Part shown: positions 52,714 to 61,781 of the stretch, one piece after another | Position numbering within the stretch: position 1 is the first letter of the stretch | Layout of the letters: each line of letters starts with the position of its first letter | Source of the DNA: Dietzia aurantiaca | GTDB taxonomy: Bacteria; Actinomycetota; Actinomycetes; Mycobacteriales; Mycobacteriaceae | Assembly (NCBI RefSeq): GCF_021033825.1 | Contig: NZ_JAIFXZ010000012.1 | Coordinates: forward strand, 62,001-126,000 | Direction of reading: 5' to 3' | Length of the DNA: 64,000 nt | Notes under the pieces: model-generated | Seen by the model: only the letters and a program-made list of their open reading frames with translations | Database searches by the model: none | Told to the model about the DNA's origin: nothing | Made by a program: the position numbers and the translations under genes

Positions 52714-53733
52714 GTGCAGCCGCTGATCCGCGCGGCCAGCCTGCGCGGGTTCGGCGCACTTGTCACCGAACTCGGCGGCGACCCCGCCCGCCTGCTCGAG
52801 AGATTCGACATCGCGGCGGACGTCCTCGAGCACGACGACGGGCTACTGTCGATCACAGCGCACGACCGGATGCTCGACGCCGCCGCGGCCGAGCTGCACT
52901 GCCCGGACCTGGGCCTGCGGCTGGCCGAGCGGCAGGACCTGACGATCCTCGGTCCGGTGGCCCGCGCGGTGAGCACGTCGGCCACCGCGACCGAGGCGCT
53001 CGACGCGGCCGCCCGCTTCCTGTTCGTCCACAGCCCGGTCCTGACCATCGGCGTGGACGACGACCCTTGGGGTCGGCGCGGGGTCGTTGCCCTCACGTAC
53101 CGCAAGGAGATCTCCGAGTCGCCGTACTCGCCGCAGGCCGTCGAACTCGGCCTGGGCGTGTTCTACCGGGTCGCCGTGCAACTGCTCGGTCGGTCCACCG
53201 GGTTGCGGTCGGTCGAGATCCCGCACGGGCCGCTGTTCCAGGTGAACCGATACCTCGATTTCTTCTCCGCGGACGTGAAGTTCGACCGGCCGGTGGCCGC
53301 CCTGTGCGTGGACGCCCGCGTGCTGGACTCGGCCTTCGAGACCGCGGACGAGGAGATCCGCCGGGCTGCGGTCGACCACCTCAGCGGCGCCTATTCGGAC
53401 CCCGCGGACTCGATCGCGAGCCAGATCCGCCGGATTGTGAGCGAGAGCCTTCCCGGCTCCATTCCTTCACTTTCGGAGGTGTCGAGGACGCTTCATCTCC
53501 ATCCGCGGACTCTTCAGCGGCGCCTCGTCGTCGTCGGCACTTCTTTCGGACAGATCGTCGACGATCTGCGCCGCGACCGCGCGCACCGGTACATCACCAC
53601 CACCGACCTGTCCTTCACACAGATCGCCGACCTGGTGGGCTTCGCCGAACAGGCCACGCTCAGCCACGCGGTGCGGCGGTGGTTCGGCGTCTCCCCCAGG
53701 CGGCTCCGCCACCAGGCCAGGTTGTCGCGCTGA
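52714..53733 (+). CDS. AraC-family regulator, VirS/OruR-like
   Basis: 339 residues. N-terminal arabinose-binding-like sensor region (LIRAASLRGFGALVTELGGDPARLLERFDI...) and C-terminal AraC HTH (PSLSEVSRTLHLHPRTLQRRLVVVGTSFGQIVDDLRRDRAHRYI, FTQIADLVGFAEQATLSHAVRRWFGVSPRRLR). Size and layout match M. tuberculosis VirS. GTG start with GGGAG upstream. It lies 38 bp before an MBL-SDR-esterase operon reminiscent of the VirS-controlled mymA genes, so it probably controls that operon. Confidence 0.9.
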   Translation: MQPLIRAASLRGFGALVTELGGDPARLLERFDIAADVLEHDDGLLSITAHDRMLDAAAAELHCPDLGLRLAERQDLTILGPVARAVSTSATATEALDAAARFLFVHSPVLTIGVDDDPWGRRGVVALTYRKEISESPYSPQAVELGLGVFYRVAVQLLGRSTGLRSVEIPHGPLFQVNRYLDFFSADVKFDRPVAALCVDARVLDSAFETADEEIRRAAVDHLSGAYSDPADSIASQIRRIVSESLPGSIPSLSEVSRTLHLHPRTLQRRLVVVGTSFGQIVDDLRRDRAHRYITTTDLSFTQIADLVGFAEQATLSHAVRRWFGVSPRRLRHQARLSR

Positions 53734-53771
53734 CACAAGTTTTCTGTCGGCGGCCGTCCGATCCTAGAACG

Positions 53772-54929
53772 ATGACCACGCAGCAGCACACCCCGCAGGC
53801 GGGCACCGCGACGAGGCTCGAGGAGATCGGCGCCCGCTCCATCCCCGAGTTCGACGGGGTCCACGACATCTGGCCCCGCGGCGAGCGTCTTCGCGCGATC
53901 CGCGCCGCCGCGACCGAGTACAAGCAGCGCTTCGCCGCGCAGGGGCAGGTGCGCGCCGTGAAGTCCGTCGACGTGGCCGGTGCGCCGTACCCGGTCAACT
54001 ACGCGTTCGACAACGCCGTGTCGGTGCCCAGCCTGCCGCTCATCACGATGATCAACCGCATGGTCGTGGTGCAGTACGACGATTTCAACGGCCGCCCCCG
54101 CACGCTGGTGTTCGAGCCGACCGTCCCCGCCGGCTCGGCCGAGGCGCCGTTCTACAACAACCTGCAGAAGATGGTCGACAAGATCCCCGGCGGCCAGCTC
54201 GCCAGCAAGGTGATCCTCAAGTACTTCAACGAGCCGGACGTGGCGTTGGCCAAGGTGGGCCTGACGCCTGCGGATGTGGACTTCTGCACGTTCGACCACC
54301 TGCACGTGCAGGACCCGCGGATGATCCTCGGCTCCACCGAGACGATCCGCGGCGACTCCGCCCCGCGCGAACCGCTGTTCGGCGACGCGAGGATGCTCGT
54401 GCACCGCCGCGAGCTGGCGACCCTGCAGGACCTGCACCCGATGCAGTGGGCCTGGTACGTCGAGGACGGTCTCGGCGGCGTGGACATGGACAAGTTCGCG
54501 CTGTTCGACGGCGACATCGAGCTCGGCCCCGGCATCGCCCTGCTGTGGACGCCCGGCCACACCGACGGCAACCACTCGCTGGTCATCAACACCCCGGACG
54601 GCGTGTGGGTGTCCTCGGAGAACGGCATCTCGCTGGACAACTGGCAGCCGGAGCTGTCGAAGATCCCGGGCGTGCGCCGCTACCACGAGCAATACGGCCG
54701 CGAGATCTGCCCCAACGCCAACACCCTCGAGGACGCGCTGGACCAGTACGACTCCATGATCAAGGAGAAGACCATGGCGGATACCTGCCCGGCAGATCCG
54801 CGCTGGCTACAGATCCTGCCGTCGACCGAGCTGGCGCCGTGGAAGCGGTTCTGGCCCGTGGTGCCGACGTACTGCCACGGCGGGATCTCGTACGGCCGCA
54901 TCGAGTCGGGCCTGAAGGACGAGAAGTGA
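53772..54929 (+). CDS. Metallo-beta-lactamase-fold hydrolase
   Basis: 385 residues. MBL features: FDHLHVQDPR (in place of the strict HxHxDH), RREL, LLWTPGHTDGNHSLVIN and TYCHGGISYGRIE near the end. The first metal motif is incomplete, so one-metal or altered binding is possible. The N-terminus is longer than minimal MBL proteins. Last residues overlap the SDR gene by GTGA. Role inferred only from its operon with SDR and esterase: processing of a lipid or aromatic ester. Confidence 0.78.
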   Translation: MTTQQHTPQAGTATRLEEIGARSIPEFDGVHDIWPRGERLRAIRAAATEYKQRFAAQGQVRAVKSVDVAGAPYPVNYAFDNAVSVPSLPLITMINRMVVVQYDDFNGRPRTLVFEPTVPAGSAEAPFYNNLQKMVDKIPGGQLASKVILKYFNEPDVALAKVGLTPADVDFCTFDHLHVQDPRMILGSTETIRGDSAPREPLFGDARMLVHRRELATLQDLHPMQWAWYVEDGLGGVDMDKFALFDGDIELGPGIALLWTPGHTDGNHSLVINTPDGVWVSSENGISLDNWQPELSKIPGVRRYHEQYGREICPNANTLEDALDQYDSMIKEKTMADTCPADPRWLQILPSTELAPWKRFWPVVPTYCHGGISYGRIESGLKDEK

Positions 54930-55777
54930 CGACGACGACAACACCGCCCGGCGCCCTCGTCACGGGCGCTGGTCGCGGGCTGGGCCGGGCGATCGCCGAA
55001 CTGCTGGCCGATCACGGATACCTGGTCATGGTCACCGATCTCAGTGGCGAGGCCGCCTCCGCCGCGGCTGCCGAGATCGGGCGTGGGGCGCTCTGGGCCG
55101 AGGTCGATGTGCGCGAACACGCGCAGGTCGAGCGGGCGCGCGACGAGCTGATCGCCGCGGCCGGGTCGCTGAAGGTCTGGGTGAACAACGCCGGCGTGCT
55201 GGTCACGGGGCCGGCGTGGGAGCAGTCGGAGGAGCTGCGCAAGCTGCACCTGGACGTCAACGCGCTGGGCACGATCAACGGCACGGTCGCGGCGATCGAC
55301 GCGATGCGGGAGGGTGCCGGCTCGGGCCCCGGCGGCCACATCATCAACATCGCCTCGCTCGCCGGTATCTCGGCTGTTCCCGGCGAGGCCGTGTACGCGG
55401 CGTCCAAGCACGCGGTGATGGGATTCTCCAGCAGTACCGTGGCCGATCTGCGGCTGGCCGGGGTGAAGGACATCGACATCTCGTGCGTGTGCCCGGACGG
55501 AATCTGGACTCCGATGCTCTACGACAAGCTCGAGGATCCGCAGGCGGCGCTGTCCTTCTCGGGTGTCCTGCTCCAGCCCGAGGACGTGGTGCGGGCGGTC
55601 GGCAAGGTGCTCGACAAGCCGCGGCCAGTCACGGCGATCCCGCATTGGCGCGGGGCGATCGCCCGACTGGGCGCGGCGTTCCCGCGACTCGGTTCGTCGG
55701 CGCTGCCGCTGCTCGCCGCGCAGGGCCGGCGGGTGCAGAAGAAGCTGCTGCGCACAAACGGGCCCGCCCGGCGATGA
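54926..55777 (+). CDS. Short-chain dehydrogenase/reductase (mymA-like set)
   Basis: 283 residues. Cofactor site VTGAGRGLGRAIAE, NNAGVLV, catalytic Ser in NIASLAGIS, Tyr-x-x-x-Lys in YAASKHA. A C-terminal extension with basic residues resembles the Rv3085-type SDR of the mymA operon. NADP or NAD use is uncertain. GTG start overlaps the MBL gene; its stop overlaps the alpha/beta hydrolase. Confidence 0.9.
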   Translation: MTTTTTPPGALVTGAGRGLGRAIAELLADHGYLVMVTDLSGEAASAAAAEIGRGALWAEVDVREHAQVERARDELIAAAGSLKVWVNNAGVLVTGPAWEQSEELRKLHLDVNALGTINGTVAAIDAMREGAGSGPGGHIINIASLAGISAVPGEAVYAASKHAVMGFSSSTVADLRLAGVKDIDISCVCPDGIWTPMLYDKLEDPQAALSFSGVLLQPEDVVRAVGKVLDKPRPVTAIPHWRGAIARLGAAFPRLGSSALPLLAAQGRRVQKKLLRTNGPARR

Positions 55778-56724
55778 CCCTGACGACCCGAGACGCCGTC
55801 ACCACCCACCGCTACCCCAGCCCGACGGCGCGGTTCCTCTACTGGGGATCCCGCGCAACGCTGCGGCACGTGTACCGGGCATGGCCGTTGACCGAGTCCG
55901 GCATCCGCGGCCTGGGAGCCGTCGAGCGGGGGTTCGCCCGGCTGCCCCAGGCTCCGGGTGTCGCGGTGGAGTCGGACTTGCTCGGCGGGGTTCCGGTGGT
56001 CACCACGACGCCGCAATCGGGTGCTGCCGGCTCCGACGTGTCGGTGCTCTACCTCCACGGCGGGGCGTTCGTGTTCTGCGGCCCGGGCACGCACGCCCGG
56101 CTGTGCTCGAGTCTCGCCGTCCACCTCGACGCCCCGGTCCACGCGGTGCGGTACCGCAAGCTGCCCGAGGTGGACCTGGCTGCGCTGATCGACGAGGTCT
56201 ACGCCGCCTACCGCTGCCTCGCCGAGCAACTGCCCGACGATCATCGGATCGTGGTGGCCGGTGATTCGGCCGGCGGGTTCCTCGCCGCCAAGATCTGCGA
56301 ACTGGCAGCGCTCGACGGCGTGCGGGCGCCTGCCGCGATGGTGGGGTATTCGCCGTTGTTCGATCTCGATCGCGAGGTCCGCGACGGCTCGTGGCTCACC
56401 CGCGATGCCTACCAGCCGGCGAGGACCGTGCAGCGCGCCCAGGCCCTGTGGTCGCGCGGGCCGGCCGGCATCCGGGGCGAGCGGTCCATGCTCGCCGTGG
56501 ACCCGGAGGCCTTCCCGCCCACGTTCATCACGCTGGCTGCGGGCGAGCTCGTCGAGGAGGGCGCGCTCGCGCTGACCGAACGCATCCACGCTGCCGGGCG
56601 CACGGTCGAGACGCACCGCTGGCACACGGCCGTCCACGCCTTCCCCGTGCTCGACGGGCTGGCACCGGAGAGCCGGAGGGCGCGCGAACTGACGGTGGAG
56701 TTCCTCCGGAAGGTGCTGGCGTAG
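55774..56724 (+). CDS. Alpha/beta hydrolase, HSL family (LipR-like)
   Basis: 316 residues. Oxyanion-hole LYLHGGAFVFCGPGTHARL, nucleophile elbow VVAGDSAGGFLAAK, catalytic Asp region near LAAGELVEEGALAL (Glu/Asp) and His in HTAVHAFPVLDG. This is the hormone-sensitive-lipase family of carboxylesterases, like LipR or LipW. ATGA overlap with the SDR gene. Likely cytoplasmic, cleaving short to medium acyl esters. Confidence 0.9.
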   Translation: MTLTTRDAVTTHRYPSPTARFLYWGSRATLRHVYRAWPLTESGIRGLGAVERGFARLPQAPGVAVESDLLGGVPVVTTTPQSGAAGSDVSVLYLHGGAFVFCGPGTHARLCSSLAVHLDAPVHAVRYRKLPEVDLAALIDEVYAAYRCLAEQLPDDHRIVVAGDSAGGFLAAKICELAALDGVRAPAAMVGYSPLFDLDREVRDGSWLTRDAYQPARTVQRAQALWSRGPAGIRGERSMLAVDPEAFPPTFITLAAGELVEEGALALTERIHAAGRTVETHRWHTAVHAFPVLDGLAPESRRARELTVEFLRKVLA

Positions 56725-56921
56725 ACCGCGACCTCCTTGACGTCATCACGGCCTGAGAGTCTCTCCGAAACCAGCTCGCCGAGTGGTCTCACCGACTCAC
56801 GTTCGCCCAGCACACGCGCTGCGGAAACCCGGATCTCCGACCGATCGTCACGGGGATTCGGTCGCGCGGGCCTACGCTCGACCGGCGGGAGGCGGTACGC
56901 CTTCGGGAAGGAGTAGGCGAG

Positions 56922-57665
56922 ATGCCCGAATGGCTGGCGGCCGGCGGTGCCGGACTCCTCGCCGGCGGCGCACTCCTCCTCGGGAGCGCGATCGCCTGGC
57001 TCGTGGCAGTGCCCGCGCGCGTGGTCGCCGTGGTGATGGCCTTCGGCTCGGGCGTGCTGATCTCCGCGTTGGCGTTCGAGCTCGTGGAGGAGGCGATGGA
57101 CCAGGGCGGCCTGGCCGCCACGGCGCTGGGATTCCTCGTGGGCGCGCTGATCTACGTGGGACTGAATCTGTTGCTGGCCCGCCGCGGCGCGCGACACCGT
57201 AAGCGCTCGGGCGGGCAACAGCCGTCGGATTCGGACAGTGGCGCGGCGATCGCCATCGGCGCCCTGATCGACGGCATCCCCGAGTCGATGGTCCTCGGCC
57301 TGAGCTTCCTCACCGGCGGTGGCCTCAGCGTGCCGATGCTCGCCGCGGTCTTCATCTCCAACGTCCCCGAAGGGCTGTCCAGCACGGCAGGAATGAAGAG
57401 GGCCGGGCGCCGGCCCGGCTACGTGTTCGGCGTGTGGGGCGGTATCGCGGTCGCCTCGGGACTGGCTGCTCTGGCCGGCTTTCTGCTCCTGGACGGCGCG
57501 CCCGCCAGCGTGCTGGCCTTCGTCAACGCGCTGGCCGCGGGGGCGATCCTCGCGATGATCACCGACACGATGATCCCCGAGGCGTTCGAGAACGCCGCCG
57601 TTTACTCGGGACTCATCGCCACGCTGGGCTTCCTCGCCGCGTTCAGCCTGCACTCACTCGGGTGA
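56922..57665 (+). CDS. ZIP-family metal permease-like protein
   Basis: 247 residues, about seven to eight membrane helices. The metal path motifs are present: AFELVEEAMDQGG in helix 2, ALIDGIPESMVLG (HxxxE-like region, here DGIPES) and ISNVPEGLSS, with a soluble basic loop (RRGARHRKRSGGQQ) between helices 3 and 4. The usual His of the ZIP signature is Asp here, as in other actinobacterial members. GGAAGGAG precedes ATG 56922. Probable divalent cation uptake. Confidence 0.88.
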   Translation: MPEWLAAGGAGLLAGGALLLGSAIAWLVAVPARVVAVVMAFGSGVLISALAFELVEEAMDQGGLAATALGFLVGALIYVGLNLLLARRGARHRKRSGGQQPSDSDSGAAIAIGALIDGIPESMVLGLSFLTGGGLSVPMLAAVFISNVPEGLSSTAGMKRAGRRPGYVFGVWGGIAVASGLAALAGFLLLDGAPASVLAFVNALAAGAILAMITDTMIPEAFENAAVYSGLIATLGFLAAFSLHSLG

Positions 57666-57689
57666 CTCTCCCCTGCCCGCGCACGGTCG

Positions 57690-58010
57690 GTCCCGGTCGT
57701 CGCCAAGCTGCTGCAGTACACGGCGCGGCCGGTCGATGCCGCCGAGGCGCTGCGCATCGGCCTGGTCGAGGCGGTGTCCGAGGACGACGATCCGCTGGGG
57801 CTGGCACTGGAAGTCGCCGGGCAGATCGCCGTGAACTCTCCTCGCGCGATCCGCAGCGTCAAGCAGTGCGTCGACCGCGGGCTCGACCTGGACCTACCCG
57901 CCGGTCTCGAGCTCGAACGCGAGCTGTGGATCGACCTCATCCCCGACGGTGATCTCACCGAGGGCGCGGCCGCCTTCTTCGACAAGCGGGATCCCGTCTA
58001 CCCCGACTGA
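57690..58010 (+). pseudogene. Truncated enoyl-CoA hydratase/isomerase remnant (C-terminal third)
   Basis: The plus frame reads VVAKLLQYTARPVDAAEALRIGLVEAV then the typical helical tail VNSPRAIRSVKQCVD and AFFDKRDPVY. This is the C-terminal third of a crotonase; the oxyanion-hole and catalytic Glu regions are missing. There is no normal start: the frame is open back to the ZIP stop, with only a GTG at 57774 in the middle of the homology. It overlaps the last 13 bases of the convergent GH31 gene. Probably left by a deletion when the ZIP gene came to lie here. Confidence 0.75.
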
Positions 58011-60280
58011 CCGCCGGGCCCGCGCACCGCTGCGCCGACCTCGCCCACGAGCTGGTCGGCCAAGGGGTGCGCGGTGTCGATGAACGCCGCCGGACTGCCG
58101 ATGGGTCCCGCCACCGTGATCGCCGAGTCACCCTGGTAGACCTGCCCGGTGATCAGGTGCCGCCAGGTGCCCGGCGGCAGAGACACCGTGACCTCGGTCT
58201 GGCCGGGCGCCATCACCGGCGCCACGAGCAGGGAGCCGCCCAGCATGAACTGGTCATCCGCTCCTGCAGCGGCGGTGCCGGGGTGGGTGAGCCACATGTG
58301 CCGGATCGCGGGGACCCCGGTGCGGGCGGCCTCGTCGAGGACCTCGGCCCGATACGGCGCAAGCGCCGCGAAGATCCGGCTGTTTCGGGCGAACACGTCG
58401 ATCTCCTCGGGGTCGTAGACCTGACGGTTGACCGCCGGCCGGTTGCCCTCGTGGCTGCGGAACATCGGGCCGAAAGCAGCGTACTCCCCCCAGCGGGCGA
58501 GCAGCTCCTCATCGCGGACGTAGTCGGTCAGCTGCAGGTTCACCGAGGTGTAGCCGCCGATGTCGGAGTGCACGACCGGCCAGCCCGACACCCCGGCCGC
58601 GAACGTCCCGGCGAGCGCCGAGGCGAGACCGTCCTCTTCCGACCAGCCGACCATCTGGTCGCCGTTCCAGAACGCCGGGCTCTGCGAGTCCATCCCCGAG
58701 GTGCCGGCGCGGAACCAGGTCACGCAGTCGGGGCGTCCCGCCTTCTCGCAGCCCTCACGCACGACCTCCGACCACAGGCGGGGCCAGGCGTTGTGCATCA
58801 GCGTGGCGTCACCGTCGTGAAGGACCGCATCCATCGGCAGCGCCTCCCCGAAGTCCGCCATGAATCCATCGACCCCATCGGCCAGCACCTCTTCGGCGAT
58901 CACCGTGGACATCCAGTCCCGGCCCGCCGGGTTGGTGAAGTCCACGAGCGCCGCCGAGTACCCGCCCTGGTCGACCATGTAGGGGCTGCCGTCGGGCGCG
59001 CGCACCAGCAGCCCGGCGTCCCGTGCCTCCGCCCACAGGTTGCGGATCCCGGGGTCGTCCTTGGGAGCGGCGTCGACGAGCCACGGGTTGACGTAGGTGG
59101 TGGTCCGGATGCCGCGATCATGTAGCTCACCGACGAGCTGCTCCCACCCCGGGTACCGCTGCTCGTCCAACTGCCACGTCCACCACAGGCGATCGCCGAA
59201 GTCCGTGGTGCGCTGCCCCGTCCAGTCCTGGAGCCATACGCCCGCCACCTCGGTACCGGCGGCCTCCAGCCTGTCCACGGTCTCCCGCACCGTGTCCGTG
59301 CCGCCCTGGATGCCGACGATCGCGCCCTGCTGGGTCCAGTCGGCCAGCCGCGGCCGCTCCACCGCGCCCTGCTGCGTGGCGATCAGGTGCGCCGGGGTGT
59401 CGCCGCGGGTGAGCTCGAGCCGCATCGACGGGGCCCACACCTCGAGGCCGACCCGGTCGGGGTTGCGGGTGTCGCCCACCGCGAAGGCGTGCGCGGCCTC
59501 GTCGTCCGGGTCCACCCGAACGCCCTGCAGGTCGCCGGTGACATACGACGGCCACGCCGCGTAGGTCATCGAGGTGGTCCCGCCGGCCCCACCGTTGGTG
59601 ACGTCGGCCAACAGCGTCAGTGGCTGTTCGCCGCGGCCGACGCCCTGTTCGCGGGCGACCACGGGGACGAGCCGGCCGTCGAGGTTGAAATCGTCGAACT
59701 GTTCGCCGAAGCCGTGCACGCCTGCGCCGACAGACCGGCCGCCGGTCCACTGCAGGACCGGGTCGTCGCCCCCTGCCGAGGTGGCGCCGGTGTCGACGTC
59801 GGCCGCTACCCCGCCGTCAGCGCGCTCGGTGAAGCTCACCGTGAACGGGACCGCACCGTCCGCGGAGACGAGGTCGCCGGTGAGAGTGACGGATCCCGGG
59901 GCGGCCTCCACGCCGGTCAGTTGCTGGGCCGTCCACTGCTGAGAGTGGTTCACGTCGGCCCAGAAGTACCCGCGGTGCTCCTCCCAGGAGACGTGCCCGG
60001 TCCCGGCGGACAGAAAGGCTGCGCCCGGGGCGTTCGACCACACGGTCTGCTCGCCCTCGACCACCCGCACCGCCCCGTCCTCGACGACCACGGAGTGCGC
60101 GCCCAGCGGGTGCACGCCGACCGCGCCCGGGTCGACGGTGAGCCCACTGGGAGACATCACCTCGAGGTGATCGGTGGGCACGCCCAGGAGATCGACGCTG
60201 GCCGCTCCCCCCACCGCGAGAGATCCGGTCACTGCGGTGCCGACGGCGCTCAGCGCCCACCTACGAATTGTGTCGCCCAT
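57998..60280 (-). CDS. Exported GH31 glycosidase, sulfoquinovosidase (YihQ)-like
   Basis: 760 residues. A twin-arginine-like signal (TIRRWALSAVGTAVTGSLAVGGAAS) precedes an N-terminal beta sandwich and the GH31 barrel. Nucleophile Asp476 in GFMADFGEALP and acid/base Asp541 in FWNGDQM fit the family. QDWTGQR (351-357) and GDRLWWTW, which holds Arg364 and Trp367, correspond to the YihQ residues that bind the sulfonate, as does the HNAWP segment. I therefore infer sulfoquinovoside hydrolysis, outside the membrane, unlike cytoplasmic YihQ. ATG 60280 is chosen; TAGAGT just upstream may be a -10. Confidence 0.85.
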   Translation of the reverse strand: MGDTIRRWALSAVGTAVTGSLAVGGAASVDLLGVPTDHLEVMSPSGLTVDPGAVGVHPLGAHSVVVEDGAVRVVEGEQTVWSNAPGAAFLSAGTGHVSWEEHRGYFWADVNHSQQWTAQQLTGVEAAPGSVTLTGDLVSADGAVPFTVSFTERADGGVAADVDTGATSAGGDDPVLQWTGGRSVGAGVHGFGEQFDDFNLDGRLVPVVAREQGVGRGEQPLTLLADVTNGGAGGTTSMTYAAWPSYVTGDLQGVRVDPDDEAAHAFAVGDTRNPDRVGLEVWAPSMRLELTRGDTPAHLIATQQGAVERPRLADWTQQGAIVGIQGGTDTVRETVDRLEAAGTEVAGVWLQDWTGQRTTDFGDRLWWTWQLDEQRYPGWEQLVGELHDRGIRTTTYVNPWLVDAAPKDDPGIRNLWAEARDAGLLVRAPDGSPYMVDQGGYSAALVDFTNPAGRDWMSTVIAEEVLADGVDGFMADFGEALPMDAVLHDGDATLMHNAWPRLWSEVVREGCEKAGRPDCVTWFRAGTSGMDSQSPAFWNGDQMVGWSEEDGLASALAGTFAAGVSGWPVVHSDIGGYTSVNLQLTDYVRDEELLARWGEYAAFGPMFRSHEGNRPAVNRQVYDPEEIDVFARNSRIFAALAPYRAEVLDEAARTGVPAIRHMWLTHPGTAAAGADDQFMLGGSLLVAPVMAPGQTEVTVSLPPGTWRHLITGQVYQGDSAITVAGPIGSPAAFIDTAHPLADQLVGEVGAAVRGPGGQSG

Positions 60281-60365
60281 CACACCGGGCACTCTAGCGG
60301 CCGATCACGCCTATGAGAAACTATCCATCATTCGTCCAGCGCACAGCTTCCCCTGCGCCGGACGA

Positions 60366-60710
60366 TCAGGCGCGCGAGTCCTGGCCCGGCTGGCTGGTGA
60401 CCGTGGTCAGCAGGAACACGCTGTCGGCCAGCGCCAGCACCGAGTGCCGCTCGTGGGTGAGGATCCAGAGTTCGCCCTCGCCGAACTCGCCCTGGGATTC
60501 GTTGTCCAGGTCCACTCGGACCCGCCCCTGGAGGACCTGCAGGCTCGCGGCCGGCGGGGAGTTGTGCTCGGCCAGCCGGACCCCGTCGCGCAGGGCGATG
60601 ACCGACTGACGCAGGGGTCCGTCGTGGGCGACGAGTTCGGCGCTGCGTCCGTGCTCCTCGGCGCGTGCGGTGGCCAGGTGGGACTCGGCCAGTTCCTTGA
60701 GATTCGCCAT
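60366..60710 (-). CDS. Cupin-fold small protein
   Basis: 114 residues. HNSPPAASLQVLQGRVRVDL and GELWILTHERHSVLALADSVFLLTTV match the two cupin motifs, with His48 region and His86 as candidate metal ligands but the second motif incomplete. A helical N-terminus (LKELAESHLATARAEEHGRS) precedes it. GAAAGG lies upstream of ATG 60710. It follows the SDR gene on the same strand by 102 bp. Confidence 0.8.
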   Translation of the reverse strand: MANLKELAESHLATARAEEHGRSAELVAHDGPLRQSVIALRDGVRLAEHNSPPAASLQVLQGRVRVDLDNESQGEFGEGELWILTHERHSVLALADSVFLLTTVTSQPGQDSRA

Positions 60711-60812
60711 GATCGACCTTTCCGAAGCCGGACAGAAGGGGCGCCGTCCGCTCGGCCGCGGAGGGCGTGTCCTCAACGTACCTACGCCGGACGGCCCTGG
60801 CTTCCGAAGCGA

Positions 60813-61652
60813 TCAGTCCTCGTCCGCCACGACCCCGCGCAGGCCGTCGGCCCCGAACAGCGGCTCGAGCATCGAGGAGAAATCGGGGCCGCGGCGTAGC
60901 ATCTGACCGCCGTCGACGTTGATCACCTGCCCGGTGATCCACGTCGAGCCGTCGCCGAGAAGGAACGCGGCGGCCTCCGCGATGTCCTCGACCCGGCCGA
61001 TCCGCGGGAGCGGGGTGTTGACGCGGTAGTCCTCGGCGATCGCCGGGTCGGACAGGATCGGCGCCACCAGATCGGTCTCGATCAGCCCCGGGCGGATGCC
61101 GTTGACGCGCACCCCGCTCGCGCCCAACTCGTCGGCGGCGAGCCCGACCAGGTGGTCGACGGCCGACTTGGTCACCCCGTAGGCGCCGAACCACCGGTGG
61201 GTGTTGCTCGCGGCGATCGAGGAGATCGCGACGAACGAGCCGCCGCCGCGGGCGACCAGCGCTCGCGCCGAATGCTTGAGGGTGAACATCATGCCGTTGA
61301 CGTTGAGGTCGACGGTCCGCTTCCAGGCCTCGGTGTCCATCTGGGTGAGCGGGCCGATCGTCTCGCTGCCGCCGGCGCAGGCCACCACGCCGTCGAGCGC
61401 GCCCCCGTGTTCGACCGCCGCCGCGACCGCCGCGGCCACCCGGTCCTCGTCCGTGACGTCGGCGGCGTGCGCACGGACGGCGTCGGCGCGGCCGGAGTTC
61501 TCCGCGATCCGCTGCGCGGTCTCCGCCAGCCGCTCGGCACCCCGGCCGACGATCGTGACCTCCGCGCCGCGGCGCACCAGTTCCTCTGCCACCCCGGCGC
61601 CGATGCCGCTTCCCCCGCCGGTGACCAGGACGGACTTCCCCTCAAAGCTCAT
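60813..61652 (-). CDS. Short-chain dehydrogenase/reductase behind a KstR-type box
   Basis: 279 residues. Classical SDR: VTGGGSGIGAGVAE, AHAADVTDED, VACAGGS (in place of NNAG), catalytic Ser in AISSIAAS, YGVTKSA, and the C-terminal WITGQVINVDGGQM. An NAD- or NADP-dependent oxidoreductase, possibly 3-oxoacyl or hydroxysteroid type. The KstR-type operator 11-24 bases upstream suggests de-repression by sterol or long-chain acyl-CoA intermediates. Confidence 0.92.
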   Translation of the reverse strand: MSFEGKSVLVTGGGSGIGAGVAEELVRRGAEVTIVGRGAERLAETAQRIAENSGRADAVRAHAADVTDEDRVAAAVAAAVEHGGALDGVVACAGGSETIGPLTQMDTEAWKRTVDLNVNGMMFTLKHSARALVARGGGSFVAISSIAASNTHRWFGAYGVTKSAVDHLVGLAADELGASGVRVNGIRPGLIETDLVAPILSDPAIAEDYRVNTPLPRIGRVEDIAEAAAFLLGDGSTWITGQVINVDGGQMLRRGPDFSSMLEPLFGADGLRGVVADED

Positions 61653-61662
61653 GCCCGCAGCG

Positions 61663-61676
61663 TAGAACGCGTTCCA
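61663..61676 (-). promoter_or_regulatory. KstR-type operator
   Basis: TAGAACGCGTTCCA fits the KstR consensus TnnAACnnGTTnnA at every fixed position, with the core GAACGCGTTC a perfect palindrome. It lies 11 bases before the SDR start, inside the probable promoter. Confidence 0.65.
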
Positions 61677-61710
61677 GTTCAGTGGGGGCGGTTCGACACC
61701 GCAAGCGGTT

Positions 61711-61781
61711 ATTGCGAGACCGCGGATTCCGTTACCTCCCATTCACTGAAGCTTCCATTGCCGTACCGCCGGTCTCGTAAT
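61711..61781. repeat. Spaced inverted repeat in the divergent promoter region
   Basis: ATTGCGAGACCG (61711-61722) and CGGTCTCGTAAT (61770-61781) are complementary at 11 of 12 positions, 47 bases apart, between the SDR and phnD-like genes. They may be two sites for one regulator in opposite orientation, or arms of a long stem. Confidence 0.45.

Noticed and set aside
56409-57653. 414-codon minus-strand frame across the hydrolase and ZIP genes
   Set aside because: His/Glu/Arg-rich shadow of two well-supported plus-strand genes.
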